DNA from: Nocardioides sp. SLBN-35
GTDB lineage: Bacteria > Actinomycetota > Actinomycetes > Propionibacteriales > Nocardioidaceae
Direction: 5' to 3'
Length of the DNA: 64,000 nt
NCBI RefSeq assembly: GCF_006715725.1
Contig: NZ_VFNU01000001.1
Location: 2,480,001-2,544,000 of the forward strand
In this document: piece after piece, positions 16,649 to 26,841 of the stretch
How the letters are laid out: each line of letters opens with the position of its first letter
Numbering within the stretch: position 1 is the first letter of the stretch
Notes under the pieces: generated by a model
Told to the model about the DNA's origin: nothing
What the model saw: the letters and a program-made list of their open reading frames with translations, nothing else
Databases searched by the model: none
Position numbers and translations under genes: made by a program

Positions 16649-17053
16649 GGCTGTTCTCCCTCTCTCAGCAGCCACCTCGCTGCGGTGGAGCAACCTTAGG
16701 CCGACTCGCCCAATCGCACCCCTGCTGCGCGCCACTTCCGACTCGGCCTGGCTGCGTTGCCGTCGCTCGACGTGCGCCCAGCGTGGCTTCGCTCCGCCGC
16801 CTTGCCAGATCGGCCGGAAGCGGCGCTCGCGACGGCGTCCGATCGGGCGAGTCGGCCTGCGGCCGACGTGGGAACGGCGGCAGCACCCGGCGGCACCCGG
16901 CCACGACCGGACGCGGCTCCCCGCCGGCTCCCCGCCGGCTCTCCGCCGGCGCTCCACTTCTCCTCCACTTCGCTCCACCAGCGCTCCCAGCGCGCTGACC
17001 TGCGCATTTGGGGCGCGCGGTGGTGCGAAACGCCGCACCGAGTGGGGCCTCGG
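16649..17053. other. Gene-free region between moxR and mraZ
   Basis: About 400 bp with no credible gene, although frames are open because of GC content. It holds an inverted repeat (16698-16858), three near-tandem CCGCCGGCTC-type units (about 16920-16950), and a run of TCCAC/TCCCA words on the plus strand (CCA cores at 16954, 16965, 16975 and 16987). On the minus strand these are TGG-type repeats like those over the mraZ promoter. It must also contain the moxR promoter, which was not resolved. Confidence 0.6.
16698..16858. repeat. 161-bp inverted-repeat element
   Basis: AGGCCGACTCGCCC-A-ATCG (16698-16716) and its inverted copy (16840-16858) match at 18 of 19 positions. Weaker inner complementarity continues inward (CCACTTCCGAC... 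against GGCCGGAAGCGG...). It may be a foldback or MITE-like element, or a large hairpin near the 5' ends of moxR and mraZ. Confidence 0.55.
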
Positions 17054-17100
17054 TGGTTGACGGTGGAGGAAAGTGGAGTAGTGTGGGGGAAAGTGGAGGA
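17054..17100 (+). promoter_or_regulatory. mraZ promoter overlapped by a five-copy MraZ-type operator
   Basis: TGG words (TGGTT, TGGAG, TGGAG, TGGGG, TGGAG) begin at 17054, 17064, 17074, 17084 and 17094, an exact 10-bp period. MraZ is known to bind TGGG-type direct repeats upstream of its own gene in other bacteria. Lying within them is a promoter, TTGACG (17057-17062), a 16-bp spacer and TAGTGT (17079-17084). Repressor bound in phase on one helix face would cover the promoter completely, giving autoregulation of the division cluster. Confidence 0.75.
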
Positions 17101-17136
17101 ACGGCGGAGTCCGGTGGGACGGCTGGGGGTGGCCCG

Positions 17137-17559
17137 ATGCTCTTCATGGGCACCTACACCCCGAAGCTCGACGACAAGGGCCGCCTCTTCCTCCCGGCGA
17201 AGTTCAGGGATCGACTGGCGGAGGGCCTCGTGGTCACACAGGGACAGGACAAGTGCCTCGTCGTCTGGCCGACCGACGTCTTCGCCGAGGAGGCCGAGCG
17301 GCAAGCCGCCCGGCCGATGACCAACCGCGCCGCCCGGCGCTACGCCCGGGTCCTCTTCGCCGGCGGCGACGAGAGCACCCCCGACAAGCAGGGCCGGGTC
17401 GGCATCCCGGCACACCTGCGTGAGTACGCCGGACTCGACCGCGACGTCGTCGTGATCGGGGTCCGGGACCGCCTGGAGATCTGGAACCCCGCCGCCTGGC
17501 GCGAGTTCCAGCTCGAGGCCCTGGAGGAGTTCGCCGACCTCGACGAGGACGACGACTAG
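17137..17559 (+). CDS. mraZ: Transcriptional regulator MraZ
   Basis: 140-aa protein with two SpoVT/AbrB-like halves: GTYTPKLDDKGRLFLPAKFRD near the N-terminus, then DKQGRVGIPAHLREYAGL (about 85-102). Each has the DxxGR-(hydrophobic)-P-x-x-(L/F)R pattern of MraZ. It binds DNA upstream of its own operon. The ATG at 17137 aligns with the mycobacterial start (MFLGTYTPK); ATG 17146 is an alternative. It is the first gene of the division cluster and sits directly behind its phased operator. Confidence 0.95.
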   Translation: MLFMGTYTPKLDDKGRLFLPAKFRDRLAEGLVVTQGQDKCLVVWPTDVFAEEAERQAARPMTNRAARRYARVLFAGGDESTPDKQGRVGIPAHLREYAGLDRDVVVIGVRDRLEIWNPAAWREFQLEALEEFADLDEDDD

Positions 17560-17607
17560 TCCCTCAGCAGGACCAGCACCACCACCAGCAGCACTGACAA
17601 CAACACA

Positions 17608-17784
17608 GCGGATCCGCAGGACGAGGTCTCAGCCCGTTCTCGCTCCCCAGGCAGCCACCTGTAGCACCTTCCCCGGCCACAGGCGCCTCGCCGAACCCCG
17701 CCTTCTGGGGCACCTTCCCCGGCACCAGACGGCACCCCGAACACCGGAACGGGAGCGGGCCGGGACCTGGCTCTGCGGATCCGC
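17608..17784. repeat. 177-bp inverted-repeat element between mraZ and the next dcw gene
   Basis: Arms 17608-17646 and 17746-17784 are inverted copies matching at 31 of 39 positions, with 12 exact bases (GCGGATCCGCAG/CTGCGGATCCGC) at the outer ends and mostly transitions elsewhere, so G-U pairing would keep an RNA stem. The 99-nt interior carries the word GCACCTTCCCCGGC twice. Weaker similarity (GACAA/TTGTC) extends to 17596 and 17794. The 290-bp gap has no credible gene. It may be a mobile foldback remnant or an attenuator between mraZ and rsmH. Confidence 0.65.
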
Positions 17785-17849
17785 CGCATTTGTCGGCAGC
17801 ACCAGCAGCACCAGCCGCACAGTCATTCCAGGGTCGAGGGGTCGAAGTC

Positions 17850-18002
17850 ATGAGCGTCGTTCGCACGCAGCCACCGGAGGTCTCCGGTGAGCGCCGCGTC
17901 CGCGAGCAGGCACGAGACGTCGTCGCCCTCATGGCCTTCTCCGCGGCGCTCTCGGTCGGCTGCGCACTCCTGCTCGTGCTGACCCGTCTCGCGGGGCGCT
18001 GA
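17850..18002 (+). CDS. 50-aa single-span membrane protein in the dcw cluster
   Basis: Very short protein: a charged N-terminus (about residues 1-27) and one hydrophobic helix ([24 protein letters not shown], residues 24-47) ending in AGR. ATG 17850 has GAGGGG a few bases upstream, and its stop is 1 nt before the rsmH start, indicating co-expression. Topology resembles small division proteins such as FtsL, but the FtsL-like gene is downstream of rsmH. A frame from 17790 would add 20 residues and start inside the repeat element. Function unknown. Confidence 0.6.
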   Translation: MSVVRTQPPEVSGERRVREQARDVVALMAFSAALSVGCALLLVLTRLAGR

Positions 18003-18003
18003 G

Positions 18004-18989
<986 letters not shown>

Positions 18990-18990
<1 letters not shown>

Positions 18991-19517
18991 TGTCCTCCAC
19001 CTCACCTCTTCGCAACCGGCTCCCGTACGTCGCGCCCCGGGTCGCGCAGGCGGCCCTGGAGCGGGCCCGGCTGACGGTCGTCCCGAGGCGACGCACCCGC
19101 GCGGCGCGGGTGCCGTTCGTGACCTTCGTCAGCGTGATCCTGCTCGGTGGCGTGATCGGCCTGCTCATGTTCAACACCTCGATGCAGCAGGCCTCCTTCC
19201 GGGAGACCGCGCTGCGCAACCAGGCGACCGACCTCGGCGCGCAGCAGGAGGCGCTCGAGATGGAGATCCAGGCGCTCAACGACCCGGCCCACGTCGCGGC
19301 CGCGGCCGAGAAGCTCGGCATGGTGATGCCGACGACCGGCGCGGGCGTCCTGCACCTCGGCTCCGGCACGATCAGCGGCGACCCGCAGCCGGCCACCGGC
19401 GCCGACAAGCTCCCGCTGCAGCAGCCCGGCCCGAAGCGCCCGGCCGACCTCGACCCGAACCCCGTCAAGATCAAGGTGAAGCCCACCACCGACGGCGTGC
19501 CCGCCACGGTTCAGTGA
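18990..19517 (+). CDS. FtsL-like septum-formation protein
   Basis: 175-aa bitopic protein: basic cytoplasmic N-terminus (RVAQAALERARLTVVPRRRTRAARV), one membrane helix (about residues 43-63), a predicted coiled coil (QQASFRETALRNQATDLGAQQEALEMEIQALND, given here as position about 67-99) and a Pro-rich tail. This is the FtsL/DivIC layout and position, between rsmH and the class B PBP gene. FtsL links FtsQ/FtsB and activates FtsW-FtsI. The ATG at 18990 overlaps the rsmH stop. Sequence divergence makes the exact orthology moderate. Confidence 0.78.
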
Positions 19518-19528
19518 CCCCCGCGCCG

Positions 19529-19534
19529 TAGGTT
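19529..19534 (+). promoter_or_regulatory. -10 box of the internal ftsI promoter
   Basis: TAGGTT with a 7-nt spacer before GTG 19542. It predicts a leaderless transcript initiated inside the dcw cluster. Confidence 0.5.
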
Positions 19535-19541
19535 GGAGCGC

Positions 19542-21368
19542 GTGAGCCGACCCGTCCCCAGCCGCCTGCGGCGTCGTACCGGAGAGGTCCTGCGGGGCTC
19601 CCCGCACCGTCGCATGCAGATCGGGTTCCTGCTCATCGCGATGGTGCTCTCGGTCTTCGCCGCGCGGCTGGTGCAGCTGCAGGGCGTCGACCCTCGGTCC
19701 TACGCGAAGATGGCCGCCGCCGAGGGGCAGGTGCGGGTCACGCTGCCCGCCACGCGCGGCGAGATCCTCGACCGCAACGGCGAGCCGATGGCCGACACGG
19801 TCGACGGCCGGATGATCGTCGCCGACCCGAAGGTCACCTCGCCGGTGGCGCCCGAGCTGGCCACGATCCTGTCCGACCGGCTCGGCGTCGACTACTTCGA
19901 GACGCTGCGCAGGCTGCGGGTGGAGGGCGACGGCGGCCGGTTCCAGTACATCGCGCGCCAGGTGCCGGCCAGCAAGGCCGAGAAGGTCGTCGCCGACATC
20001 CAGGAGCGGTTCAAGGACGACAAGGGCCGCCCGTTCGCCGGTCTCGCGACCGAGCGCGACCCGCTGCGGGTCTACCCGAACCACACCGTGGCCGCCAACC
20101 TCGTCGGCTTCCTCGGCGAGAACGGCAAGAAGGGCAAGGACGCCGCGATCATCGGCCTCGCCGGGCTCGAGGACTCCTTCAACACCTACCTGTCGGGCAA
20201 GGACGGCGAGGCCCGCTACGAGGTCGGCGCCGGCAACCAGATCCCGCTCGGCGACAACACCGTCACCCCCGCGGTCGACGGCAAGAACCTGACGCTCACC
20301 ATCGACCGCGACCTGCAGTACTACACGCAGCGGGTGCTGCAGCAGACCGTGCAGAAGTCGGGCGGCGAGTCCGGCATCGCGGTCATCCAGGACACCAAGA
20401 CCGGTGAGCTGCTGGCCCTGGCCGACTACCCGACGTACGACGCCGCCGACCCGAGCCGCTACCCGGAGGAGCTCTACAAGTCCTCGGCGCTGACCGACGT
20501 CTACGAGCCGGGCTCGGTCGAGAAGGTGCTGACGATGAGCTCGCTCATCGACGCCGGACTGGCCTACAAGGAGCAGCGCTTCAAGGTCCCCGGCCAGCTG
20601 CACCGCCAGGACCGCCCGATCGGCGACTACTGGGACCACGGCATCCTCAAGCTCACCTTGGCCGGCATCCTCGCCAAGTCCTCGAACGTCGGCACCGTCC
20701 TCGCCGCCGACCAGTTCAAGCCCGGCCAGCTGCGCGGCTACCTCACCGAGTTCGGGCTCGGCTCGCGCACCGCGATCGGCCTGGGCGGCGAGACCCGCGG
20801 CATCCTGCCGCAGGGTGCGGCCTGGACCTCCCAGGTCGGCGACCGCATCGCGTTCGGACAGTCGCTGTCGGTCAACGCGGTCCAGATGATCACCGCGGTC
20901 AACACGATCGCCAACGGCGGTGTCCGGATCGCCCCGAGCCTGGTCAAGGGCGAGGCCCGCACCGACGACGGCTCCGAGGTCGGCACCGACGTCGCCACCA
21001 GCAAGCGCGTGATCAGCGCCAAGGCCGCCCACGAGACCATGCTGATGATGGAGCGGGTGGTCGACCCCGACGCCGGTGTCGCGCCCCGGGCCGCTGTCCC
21101 CGGCTACCGCGTCGCCGGCAAGACCGGCACCGCGCAGCGCGTCGTCGACCGCCGCTACGACGGCAGCCTCACGGTCTCGTTCGCGGGATTCGCGCCCGCG
21201 GACGACCCGCGGTTCACCATCTACGTCGTCGTCCACAACCCGCGCGCCGGCAGCGGCGGTGGCAGCGTCGCCGGTCCGGCGTTCGCCAAGCTGATGAGCC
21301 ACGCGCTGCGTCGCTACGGCGTCGCGCCGACCGGCACCGAGCCCAACCAGACGCCGGTCGAGTGGTGA
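19542..21368 (+). CDS. ftsI: Class B penicillin-binding protein, cell-division transpeptidase
   Basis: 608-aa transpeptidase making septal peptidoglycan cross-links with FtsW. Basic N-terminus, one membrane helix (about residues 27-47), a PBP dimerisation domain (about 55-240, with RGEILDRNGEPMA) and a C-terminal transpeptidase domain. The active-site motifs are SVEK in EPGSVEKV (Ser about 325), SSN (about 380) and KTGT (about 526). The GTG at 19542 is preferred to TTG 19533 because of the TAGGTT -10 box 7 nt before it. Downstream murE overlaps its stop. Confidence 0.93.
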   Translation: MSRPVPSRLRRRTGEVLRGSPHRRMQIGFLLIAMVLSVFAARLVQLQGVDPRSYAKMAAAEGQVRVTLPATRGEILDRNGEPMADTVDGRMIVADPKVTSPVAPELATILSDRLGVDYFETLRRLRVEGDGGRFQYIARQVPASKAEKVVADIQERFKDDKGRPFAGLATERDPLRVYPNHTVAANLVGFLGENGKKGKDAAIIGLAGLEDSFNTYLSGKDGEARYEVGAGNQIPLGDNTVTPAVDGKNLTLTIDRDLQYYTQRVLQQTVQKSGGESGIAVIQDTKTGELLALADYPTYDAADPSRYPEELYKSSALTDVYEPGSVEKVLTMSSLIDAGLAYKEQRFKVPGQLHRQDRPIGDYWDHGILKLTLAGILAKSSNVGTVLAADQFKPGQLRGYLTEFGLGSRTAIGLGGETRGILPQGAAWTSQVGDRIAFGQSLSVNAVQMITAVNTIANGGVRIAPSLVKGEARTDDGSEVGTDVATSKRVISAKAAHETMLMMERVVDPDAGVAPRAAVPGYRVAGKTGTAQRVVDRRYDGSLTVSFAGFAPADDPRFTIYVVVHNPRAGSGGGSVAGPAFAKLMSHALRRYGVAPTGTEPNQTPVEW

Positions 21369-22891
21369 GCGCCACCGCCACCCGCCCCGCCCGCCCGCCG
21401 CTGACGCCCCTCGACGCCGTCGCGCGGGCGCTGGGACTCGCGACGACCCACCCCGGCGTCGACCTGGGCGGGATGACGCTGGACTCACGCCGGGTCCAGC
21501 CCGGTGACCTGTACGCCGCCCTGCCGGGCTCGCGCGCCCACGGCGCCACCTTCGCCGAGCAGGCCGCCGCCTCCGGCGCGGTCGCGCTGCTCACCGATGC
21601 CGAGGGCGCCGCGCTGGCCGCCGCGACCGGCCTCCCGGCGCTCGTCGTCGACGACCCGCGCCACGTCCTCGGCGCGGTCGCCGCGCTCGTCTACGGGCAC
21701 CCGGCAGCCAGGCTGCGCACGGTCGGCGTCACCGGCACCCAGGGCAAGACCACCGTCACCCGGCTGCTCGACGGCGGCCTGCTCGCGGCCGGGGTGCGCA
21801 GCGCCGTGATCGGCACCGTCGGCACCCGCATCGCCGGTGAGGAGGTCAAGACCGCGCTGACCACGCCGGAGGCGCCCGACCTGCACGGCCTCTTCGCCCG
21901 GATGGGCGAGCTCGACGTCACCGCCTGCGCGATGGAGGTCTCCAGCCACGCGCTGGTCATGGGCCGCGTCGACGGCGTGGTGTTCGACGTCGCCGTCTTC
22001 ACCAACCTGGGTCGCGACCACCTCGACTTCCACGCCGACGTCGAGGACTACTTCTCCGCCAAGGCGAGGCTGTTCACGCCCGAGCACGCGCGGTTCGGGC
22101 TGGTCTGCGTCGACGACGAGCACGGCCGCCGGCTCGTGGCCGAGGCGTCGATCCCGATGCGCACCTACGCCGTCGGCACCGACGCCGACTGGACCGTCTC
22201 CGGCGTCGACCAGCGTCCCGACGGCTCGACCTTCACCGTCCACGGCCCCGACGGGCTGACCGTGCGCGGCGCGGTCCCGCTGGCGGGCGAGTTCAACGTC
22301 GCCAACGCCCTGGCCGCGATCGCCGCCGCGGCTGAGGCGGGCTTCGACGCCCAGCAGGTCGCCGACGGGATCGGCCGCGCGGGCGGCGTACCCGGTCGCC
22401 TGGAGCGGATCGACACCGGCCGAGACCTGACCGTCGTGGTCGACTACGCCCACAAGCCCGACGCGGTCGACGCCGTGCTGCGGACCCTGCGCCCGGTCAC
22501 CCGTGGCAGGCTGGTCGTCGTGATCGGCGCCGGGGGAGACCGCGACCGGGGCAAGCGCCCCGTGATGGGCGCGATCGCCGCCGAGCTGGCCGACCTGGTC
22601 GTCGTCACCGACGACAACCCCCGCTCCGAGGACCCGGCCGCGATCCGGGCCGCCATCATCGAGGGAGCCAGCCTGGCCGGCGCCCGCAGCGGCGCGGAGC
22701 TCCTCGAGATCGGCGACCGCCGCGAGGCCATCGCGACCGCGCTGCGCGGAGCCGGACCCGGCGACGTCGTCCTGGTCGCCGGCAAGGGCCACGAGGCGGG
22801 CCAGGAGGTCGCCGGCGTGGTCCACCCCTTCGACGACCGCGAGGTCGTCCGGGAGCTGCTCGCGCAGCTGCCGGCCGGGGGTGACGCGTGA
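21365..22891 (+). CDS. murE: UDP-MurNAc-tripeptide synthetase
   Basis: 508-aa Mur ligase adding the third amino acid to UDP-MurNAc-L-Ala-D-Glu. It has the N-terminal UDP-binding [14 protein letters not shown], the ATP loop [15 protein letters not shown] (about 120-134), the EVSSHAL segment and the C-terminal DNPRSEDP (about 417-424). The DNPR motif indicates a diaminopimelate-adding enzyme, consistent with (LL- or meso-)DAP peptidoglycan. Of two adjacent GTGs, 21365 gives a GTGA overlap with ftsI; 21362 is the alternative. Confidence 0.95.
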   Translation: MSATATRPARPPLTPLDAVARALGLATTHPGVDLGGMTLDSRRVQPGDLYAALPGSRAHGATFAEQAAASGAVALLTDAEGAALAAATGLPALVVDDPRHVLGAVAALVYGHPAARLRTVGVTGTQGKTTVTRLLDGGLLAAGVRSAVIGTVGTRIAGEEVKTALTTPEAPDLHGLFARMGELDVTACAMEVSSHALVMGRVDGVVFDVAVFTNLGRDHLDFHADVEDYFSAKARLFTPEHARFGLVCVDDEHGRRLVAEASIPMRTYAVGTDADWTVSGVDQRPDGSTFTVHGPDGLTVRGAVPLAGEFNVANALAAIAAAAEAGFDAQQVADGIGRAGGVPGRLERIDTGRDLTVVVDYAHKPDAVDAVLRTLRPVTRGRLVVVIGAGGDRDRGKRPVMGAIAAELADLVVVTDDNPRSEDPAAIRAAIIEGASLAGARSGAELLEIGDRREAIATALRGAGPGDVVLVAGKGHEAGQEVAGVVHPFDDREVVRELLAQLPAGGDA

Positions 22892-24273
22892 TCCCGCTCC
22901 CGCTCTCGGTGATCGCCGAGGTGGTCGGCGGCACCCTCCACGGCGACGACGTCACCGTCTCCGCTCCGGCGTACGTCGACAGCCGCGCCCCGCTCGCCGG
23001 CGGCCTGTTCATCGCGGTCGTGGGGGAGCGCGTCGACGGCCACGACTACGCCGACGGCGCGCATGCCGTCCTCGGCAGCCGCCCGACCACCGCGCCGACC
23101 GTGGTCGTCACCGACCCGGTGGCAGCAGCAGGCCGGCTCGCGCGCCACGTCCTGGACCGGCTCGACGCCACCGTGCTGGCGATGACCGGCTCCCAGGGCA
23201 AGACCGGCACCAAGGACTACCTCGCCGCGGTGCTGCGCAGCCTCGCCGGCGAGGCCGCGGTCGTTGCGACCGCGGCCAACAACAACAACGAGCTCGGCGT
23301 ACCGCTCACCGTGCTGCGCGCCGACGCCGGCACGCGCTTCCTGGTCGTCGAGATGGGCGCGCGCGGGGTCGGCCACCTCTCCTACCTGTGTGACATCGCA
23401 CCGCCCTCGATCGCGGCGGTGCTCAACGTCGGCACCGCCCACATCGGCGAGTTCGGCGGCCGCGACCAGATCGCGCGGGCCAAGGGCGAGCTGGTCGAGG
23501 CGCTCCCCGCCGAGGGAACGGCAGTCCTCAACGCCGACGACCCGCTGGTGGCCGCGATGGCGTCGCGCACCCGCGCGCGGGTCGTCACCTTCGGCGAGTC
23601 CGCCGACCTGCGCTGGCGCGACGTCGTCCTCGACCAGCTCGGCCGGCCCGCCTTCCTTCTCGAGCACCGTGAGCCGGACCGCGCGGGCGAGTCGGCGCCG
23701 GTGCAGCTGCTCCAGACCGGCGTCCACCAGGTCGCGAACGCCTCCGCTGCCGCCGCGATGGCGCTGGCCGCCGGCTTCGGGCTGGCCGACGTCGCCCGGG
23801 CGCTGGGCGAGGCGACCTCCGCCTCCCGCTGGCGCATGGAGGTCCACCAGCGAGCCGACGGGCTCACCGTGATCAACGACTCCTACAACGCGAACCCCGA
23901 CTCGATGCGCGCCGCCCTCGAGGCGCTGGTGGCCGTCGCCGGGCCGCGTCGTCGTACCGTCGCGGTGCTGGGGGAGATGCGCGAGCTCGGCGACGAGCAC
24001 GACGCGGGCCACCGCGCGGTCGGCGAGGACGCCGCCCGGCTCGGTGTCGACGTGGTCGTGGTGGTCGGCGAGGCCGCCTCCGGGATCGCCGACGGCGCCC
24101 GCACGGGGGCCGGTGAGGTGATCGTCACGGCCGGCCGTGAGGAAGCGACGGCCTGGGTGCGGCAGAATGCCGGGGCGGAGGACGTCGTCCTCGTCAAGGC
24201 GTCGCGCGGCGCCGCCTTGGAAGTGGTGGCAGAGGCGATCTTGATGAAGAGCACCGAGGAGACGACGGCGTGA
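22888..24273 (+). CDS. murF: UDP-MurNAc-tripeptide:D-Ala-D-Ala ligase
   Basis: 461-aa Mur ligase completing the UDP-MurNAc-pentapeptide. The N-terminal domain has [26 protein letters not shown], then the P-loop [14 protein letters not shown] (about 97-110), [17 protein letters not shown], the [10 protein letters not shown] motif and [12 protein letters not shown]. The GTG start overlaps the murE stop, and its own stop overlaps mraY, so the genes are translationally coupled. Confidence 0.95.
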   Translation: MIPLPLSVIAEVVGGTLHGDDVTVSAPAYVDSRAPLAGGLFIAVVGERVDGHDYADGAHAVLGSRPTTAPTVVVTDPVAAAGRLARHVLDRLDATVLAMTGSQGKTGTKDYLAAVLRSLAGEAAVVATAANNNNELGVPLTVLRADAGTRFLVVEMGARGVGHLSYLCDIAPPSIAAVLNVGTAHIGEFGGRDQIARAKGELVEALPAEGTAVLNADDPLVAAMASRTRARVVTFGESADLRWRDVVLDQLGRPAFLLEHREPDRAGESAPVQLLQTGVHQVANASAAAAMALAAGFGLADVARALGEATSASRWRMEVHQRADGLTVINDSYNANPDSMRAALEALVAVAGPRRRTVAVLGEMRELGDEHDAGHRAVGEDAARLGVDVVVVVGEAASGIADGARTGAGEVIVTAGREEATAWVRQNAGAEDVVLVKASRGAALEVVAEAILMKSTEETTA

Positions 24274-25340
24274 GAGCGATCCTGCTCGGCGGAGGCATCG
24301 CCCTGCTGATCTCGCTGCTCGGCACCCGGGTGGCGATCAACGCGTTCACCAAGCTGGGCTACGGCCAGGAGATCCGCGAGGACGGACCGACCAGCCACCA
24401 CACGAAGCGCGGTACGCCGACCATGGGCGGCGTGGTCATCATCCTGGCCGCTGTCATCGGCTACTTCGCGGCCAAGCTGATCACGCTCACCGTGCCGAGC
24501 GCGTCGGCGCTGCTGCTGCTCTTCCTGTTCGTCGGGATGGGCCTGGTCGGCTTCCTCGACGACTTCATCAAGATCTACAAGCAGCGCAGCCTCGGCCTGC
24601 GCAGCAAGGCCAAGATGGCCGGCCAGACCGTGATCGCGCTGGTCTTCGGCTGGCTGGCGCTCTCGCCGATGCTCGAGGACTCCCACGGCCGCACCCCGGC
24701 CAGCGAGAAGGTCTCCTTCCTGCGCGAGCTCGACTGGTTCGTGCTGCCGATGATCCTGGCGGTCCTGCTGATCTGGCTGTTCGTGGCCGGGTTCAGCAAC
24801 GCGGTCAACCTCACCGACGGCCTCGACGGACTCGCGGCCGGCGCCTCGGTGATGGTCTTCGGCGCCTACACGCTGGTCAACATCTGGCAGAGCAACCAGT
24901 TCTGCCAGGAGGAGCCCAGCGCCACCTGCTACAACGTCCGCGACCCGCTGGACCTTGCGATCATCGCCGCGGCGATCACCGGCGCCTGCTTCGGGTTCCT
25001 GTGGTGGAACGCCTCGCCGGCCAAGATCTTCATGGGCGACACCGGCTCGCTGGCGCTCGGCAGCGCGCTGGCCGGCTTCGCGATCCTGACCCGCACCGAG
25101 CTGCTGCTGGTCATCCTCGGTGGCCTGTTCGTCCTCGAGACGGTCTCGGTCATGCTGCAGGTCGGCTTCTTCAAGCTCAGCAAGGGCCGCCGGATCTTCC
25201 GGATGGCGCCCATCCACCACCACTTCGAGATGCTCGGCTGGGAGCAGGTGACCGTCGTGATCCGGTTCTGGATCATCACCGGTCTCTTCGTCGCCACCGG
25301 CCTCGGCATCTTCTACGCCGAATGGGTCTCGCGTCTGTAA
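24270..25340 (+). CDS. mraY: Phospho-N-acetylmuramoyl-pentapeptide transferase
   Basis: 356-aa integral membrane enzyme with about ten transmembrane helices that makes lipid I from UDP-MurNAc-pentapeptide and undecaprenyl phosphate. Catalytic landmarks are the Asp pair in [17 protein letters not shown] (about 94), [13 protein letters not shown] (about 182), the MGDTGS motif (about 255) and MAPIHHHFE near the C-terminus. It starts with GTG overlapping the murF stop and ends in TAATG overlapping the murD start. Confidence 0.96.
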   Translation: MRAILLGGGIALLISLLGTRVAINAFTKLGYGQEIREDGPTSHHTKRGTPTMGGVVIILAAVIGYFAAKLITLTVPSASALLLLFLFVGMGLVGFLDDFIKIYKQRSLGLRSKAKMAGQTVIALVFGWLALSPMLEDSHGRTPASEKVSFLRELDWFVLPMILAVLLIWLFVAGFSNAVNLTDGLDGLAAGASVMVFGAYTLVNIWQSNQFCQEEPSATCYNVRDPLDLAIIAAAITGACFGFLWWNASPAKIFMGDTGSLALGSALAGFAILTRTELLLVILGGLFVLETVSVMLQVGFFKLSKGRRIFRMAPIHHHFEMLGWEQVTVVIRFWIITGLFVATGLGIFYAEWVSRL

Positions 25341-26824
25341 TGCCTGAGGTCAACCAGCCTGACGTCTCCACCCTCGGCCGCACCGACTCCTGGGAGGGCG
25401 TGCGCGCCGTCGTCGCCGGCTTCGGCACCAGCGGTGCCGCCGCCGTCGACAACCTGCTCCACCTCGGTGCGTCCGTCCACGCCGTCGCCGAGTCGGTGAG
25501 CCCGCGGATCCTCGAGCGCGCCGAGCTGCTCGAGGTGCTCGGCGCGCGGATCGAGGTCCACGAGGGCGCGACCTCGACCCTGCCCGAGGACGCCGACGTC
25601 CTGGTCGTCTCGCCGGGCTTCCGCCCCGACGCGCCGATCATCGTGGCCGCCCGCGAGCGGGGGGTCCCGGTCTGGGGCGAGGTCGAGCTGGCCTGGCGGC
25701 TGCGCGACCCCGCGAACCCCGCCCCCTGGCTGTGCGTCACCGGTACCAACGGCAAGACCACCACGGTGCAGATGCTCGACAGCATCCTGCGCGCGGCCGG
25801 CCTGCGCAGCGTCGCGGCCGGCAACGTCGGCCTGCCGCTGACCGAGGCGGTCATGGATCCGGAGCCGTACGACGTCATCGCGGTCGAGCTGTCCAGCTTC
25901 CAGCTGCACTACACCGACTCCATGTCGGCCGAGAGCGCCGCGGTGCTCAACGTCGCCGAGGACCACCTCGACTGGTACGCCGGACCGTCGGGGATGGACG
26001 ACTACGCCCGCGACAAGGGCCGGATCTACACCAACGTGCAGCGGGCCTGCGTCTACAACGCCGCGGACCCCGCCACCGAGGACCTGGTCCGCGACGCCGA
26101 CGTCGTCGAGGGTGCCCGGGCGATCGGGTTCACCCTCGGCACGCCCGCCGTCGGCATGCTCGGCGTCGTCGAGGACATCCTCGTCGACCGGGCCTTCATC
26201 GAGGAGCGCTCCACCAGTGCCGCCGAGCTGTGCACGCTCGAGGACCTGGCCTCGACGGCGCCGCACTTCGTGGCCAACGCCCTTGCCGCCGCGGCCCTCG
26301 CGCGGGCGCACGGCATCAGCCAGGCCGCCGTACGCGACGGGTTGCGGTCCTTCCGCCCCGACGGCCACCGCATCGCGGTCGTCGCCGAGCACGACGACGT
26401 CACCTGGGTCGACGACTCCAAGGCCACCAACCCGCACGCCGCCGCCTCGTCGCTGGCCGCCTTCGCGCCGGTCGTGTGGGTCGCCGGTGGACTGGCCAAG
26501 GGCGCGGCCTTCGACGGCCTGGTCACCTCGGTCGGCGACCGGCTGCGCGCCGCCGTCCTCATCGGCCGCGACCGCGCGGTCATCGCCGAGGCGCTTTCGC
26601 GACACGCACCCGATGTGCCGGTGATCGAGGTGGACACCCCTGAGACTGGAGCCCTCGGAGAGTTCGACCTGATGAGGCGCGTCGTCGCCGCTGCAGCCGG
26701 AGCCGCCCAGCCGGGCGACACCGTGCTGCTGGCGCCGGGATGCGCCTCGATGGACCAGTTCACCGACTACGCCGCGCGGGGCGACGCCTTCGCCGCGGCG
26801 GTGCGGGAACACGTCAGCGGCTGA
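25340..26824 (+). CDS. murD: UDP-MurNAc-L-alanine:D-glutamate ligase
   Basis: 494-aa Mur ligase. N-terminal Rossmann-like VVAGFGTSGAAAV, P-loop CVTGTNGKTTTVQML (about 131-145), VELSSFQL, LNVAEDHLDWY and the DDSKATNPHAA segment (about 358) define MurD. It adds D-Glu to UDP-MurNAc-L-Ala. The ATG overlaps the mraY stop codon. Position between mraY and ftsW is the standard dcw order. Confidence 0.95.
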   Translation: MPEVNQPDVSTLGRTDSWEGVRAVVAGFGTSGAAAVDNLLHLGASVHAVAESVSPRILERAELLEVLGARIEVHEGATSTLPEDADVLVVSPGFRPDAPIIVAARERGVPVWGEVELAWRLRDPANPAPWLCVTGTNGKTTTVQMLDSILRAAGLRSVAAGNVGLPLTEAVMDPEPYDVIAVELSSFQLHYTDSMSAESAAVLNVAEDHLDWYAGPSGMDDYARDKGRIYTNVQRACVYNAADPATEDLVRDADVVEGARAIGFTLGTPAVGMLGVVEDILVDRAFIEERSTSAAELCTLEDLASTAPHFVANALAAAALARAHGISQAAVRDGLRSFRPDGHRIAVVAEHDDVTWVDDSKATNPHAAASSLAAFAPVVWVAGGLAKGAAFDGLVTSVGDRLRAAVLIGRDRAVIAEALSRHAPDVPVIEVDTPETGALGEFDLMRRVVAAAAGAAQPGDTVLLAPGCASMDQFTDYAARGDAFAAAVREHVSG

Positions 26825-26841
26825 GAGCGAGGGGGAGCGAC

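Noticed and set aside
16649..17053. Several short open frames between moxR and mraZ, including an N-terminal extension of MoxR.
   Set aside because: They lie in repeat-rich DNA with an inverted repeat, lack ribosome-binding sites and change character abruptly; MoxR has a clear GTG start with GGGAGAA at 16648.
19002..21488. Very long open frame on the minus strand opposite ftsL/ftsI (828 codons).
   Set aside because: It mirrors well-supported genes on the plus strand, has the Arg/Gly/Asp-rich low-complexity look of an antisense frame in high-GC DNA, and shows no family motif.
26740..26841. ATG 26740 as the ftsW start.
   Set aside because: It overlaps murD by 85 nt in another frame, has no ribosome-binding site, and adds an Arg-rich stretch unlike FtsW N-termini. 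The Shine-Dalgarno sequence at 26830-26836 points to 26842. Kept as an alternative.
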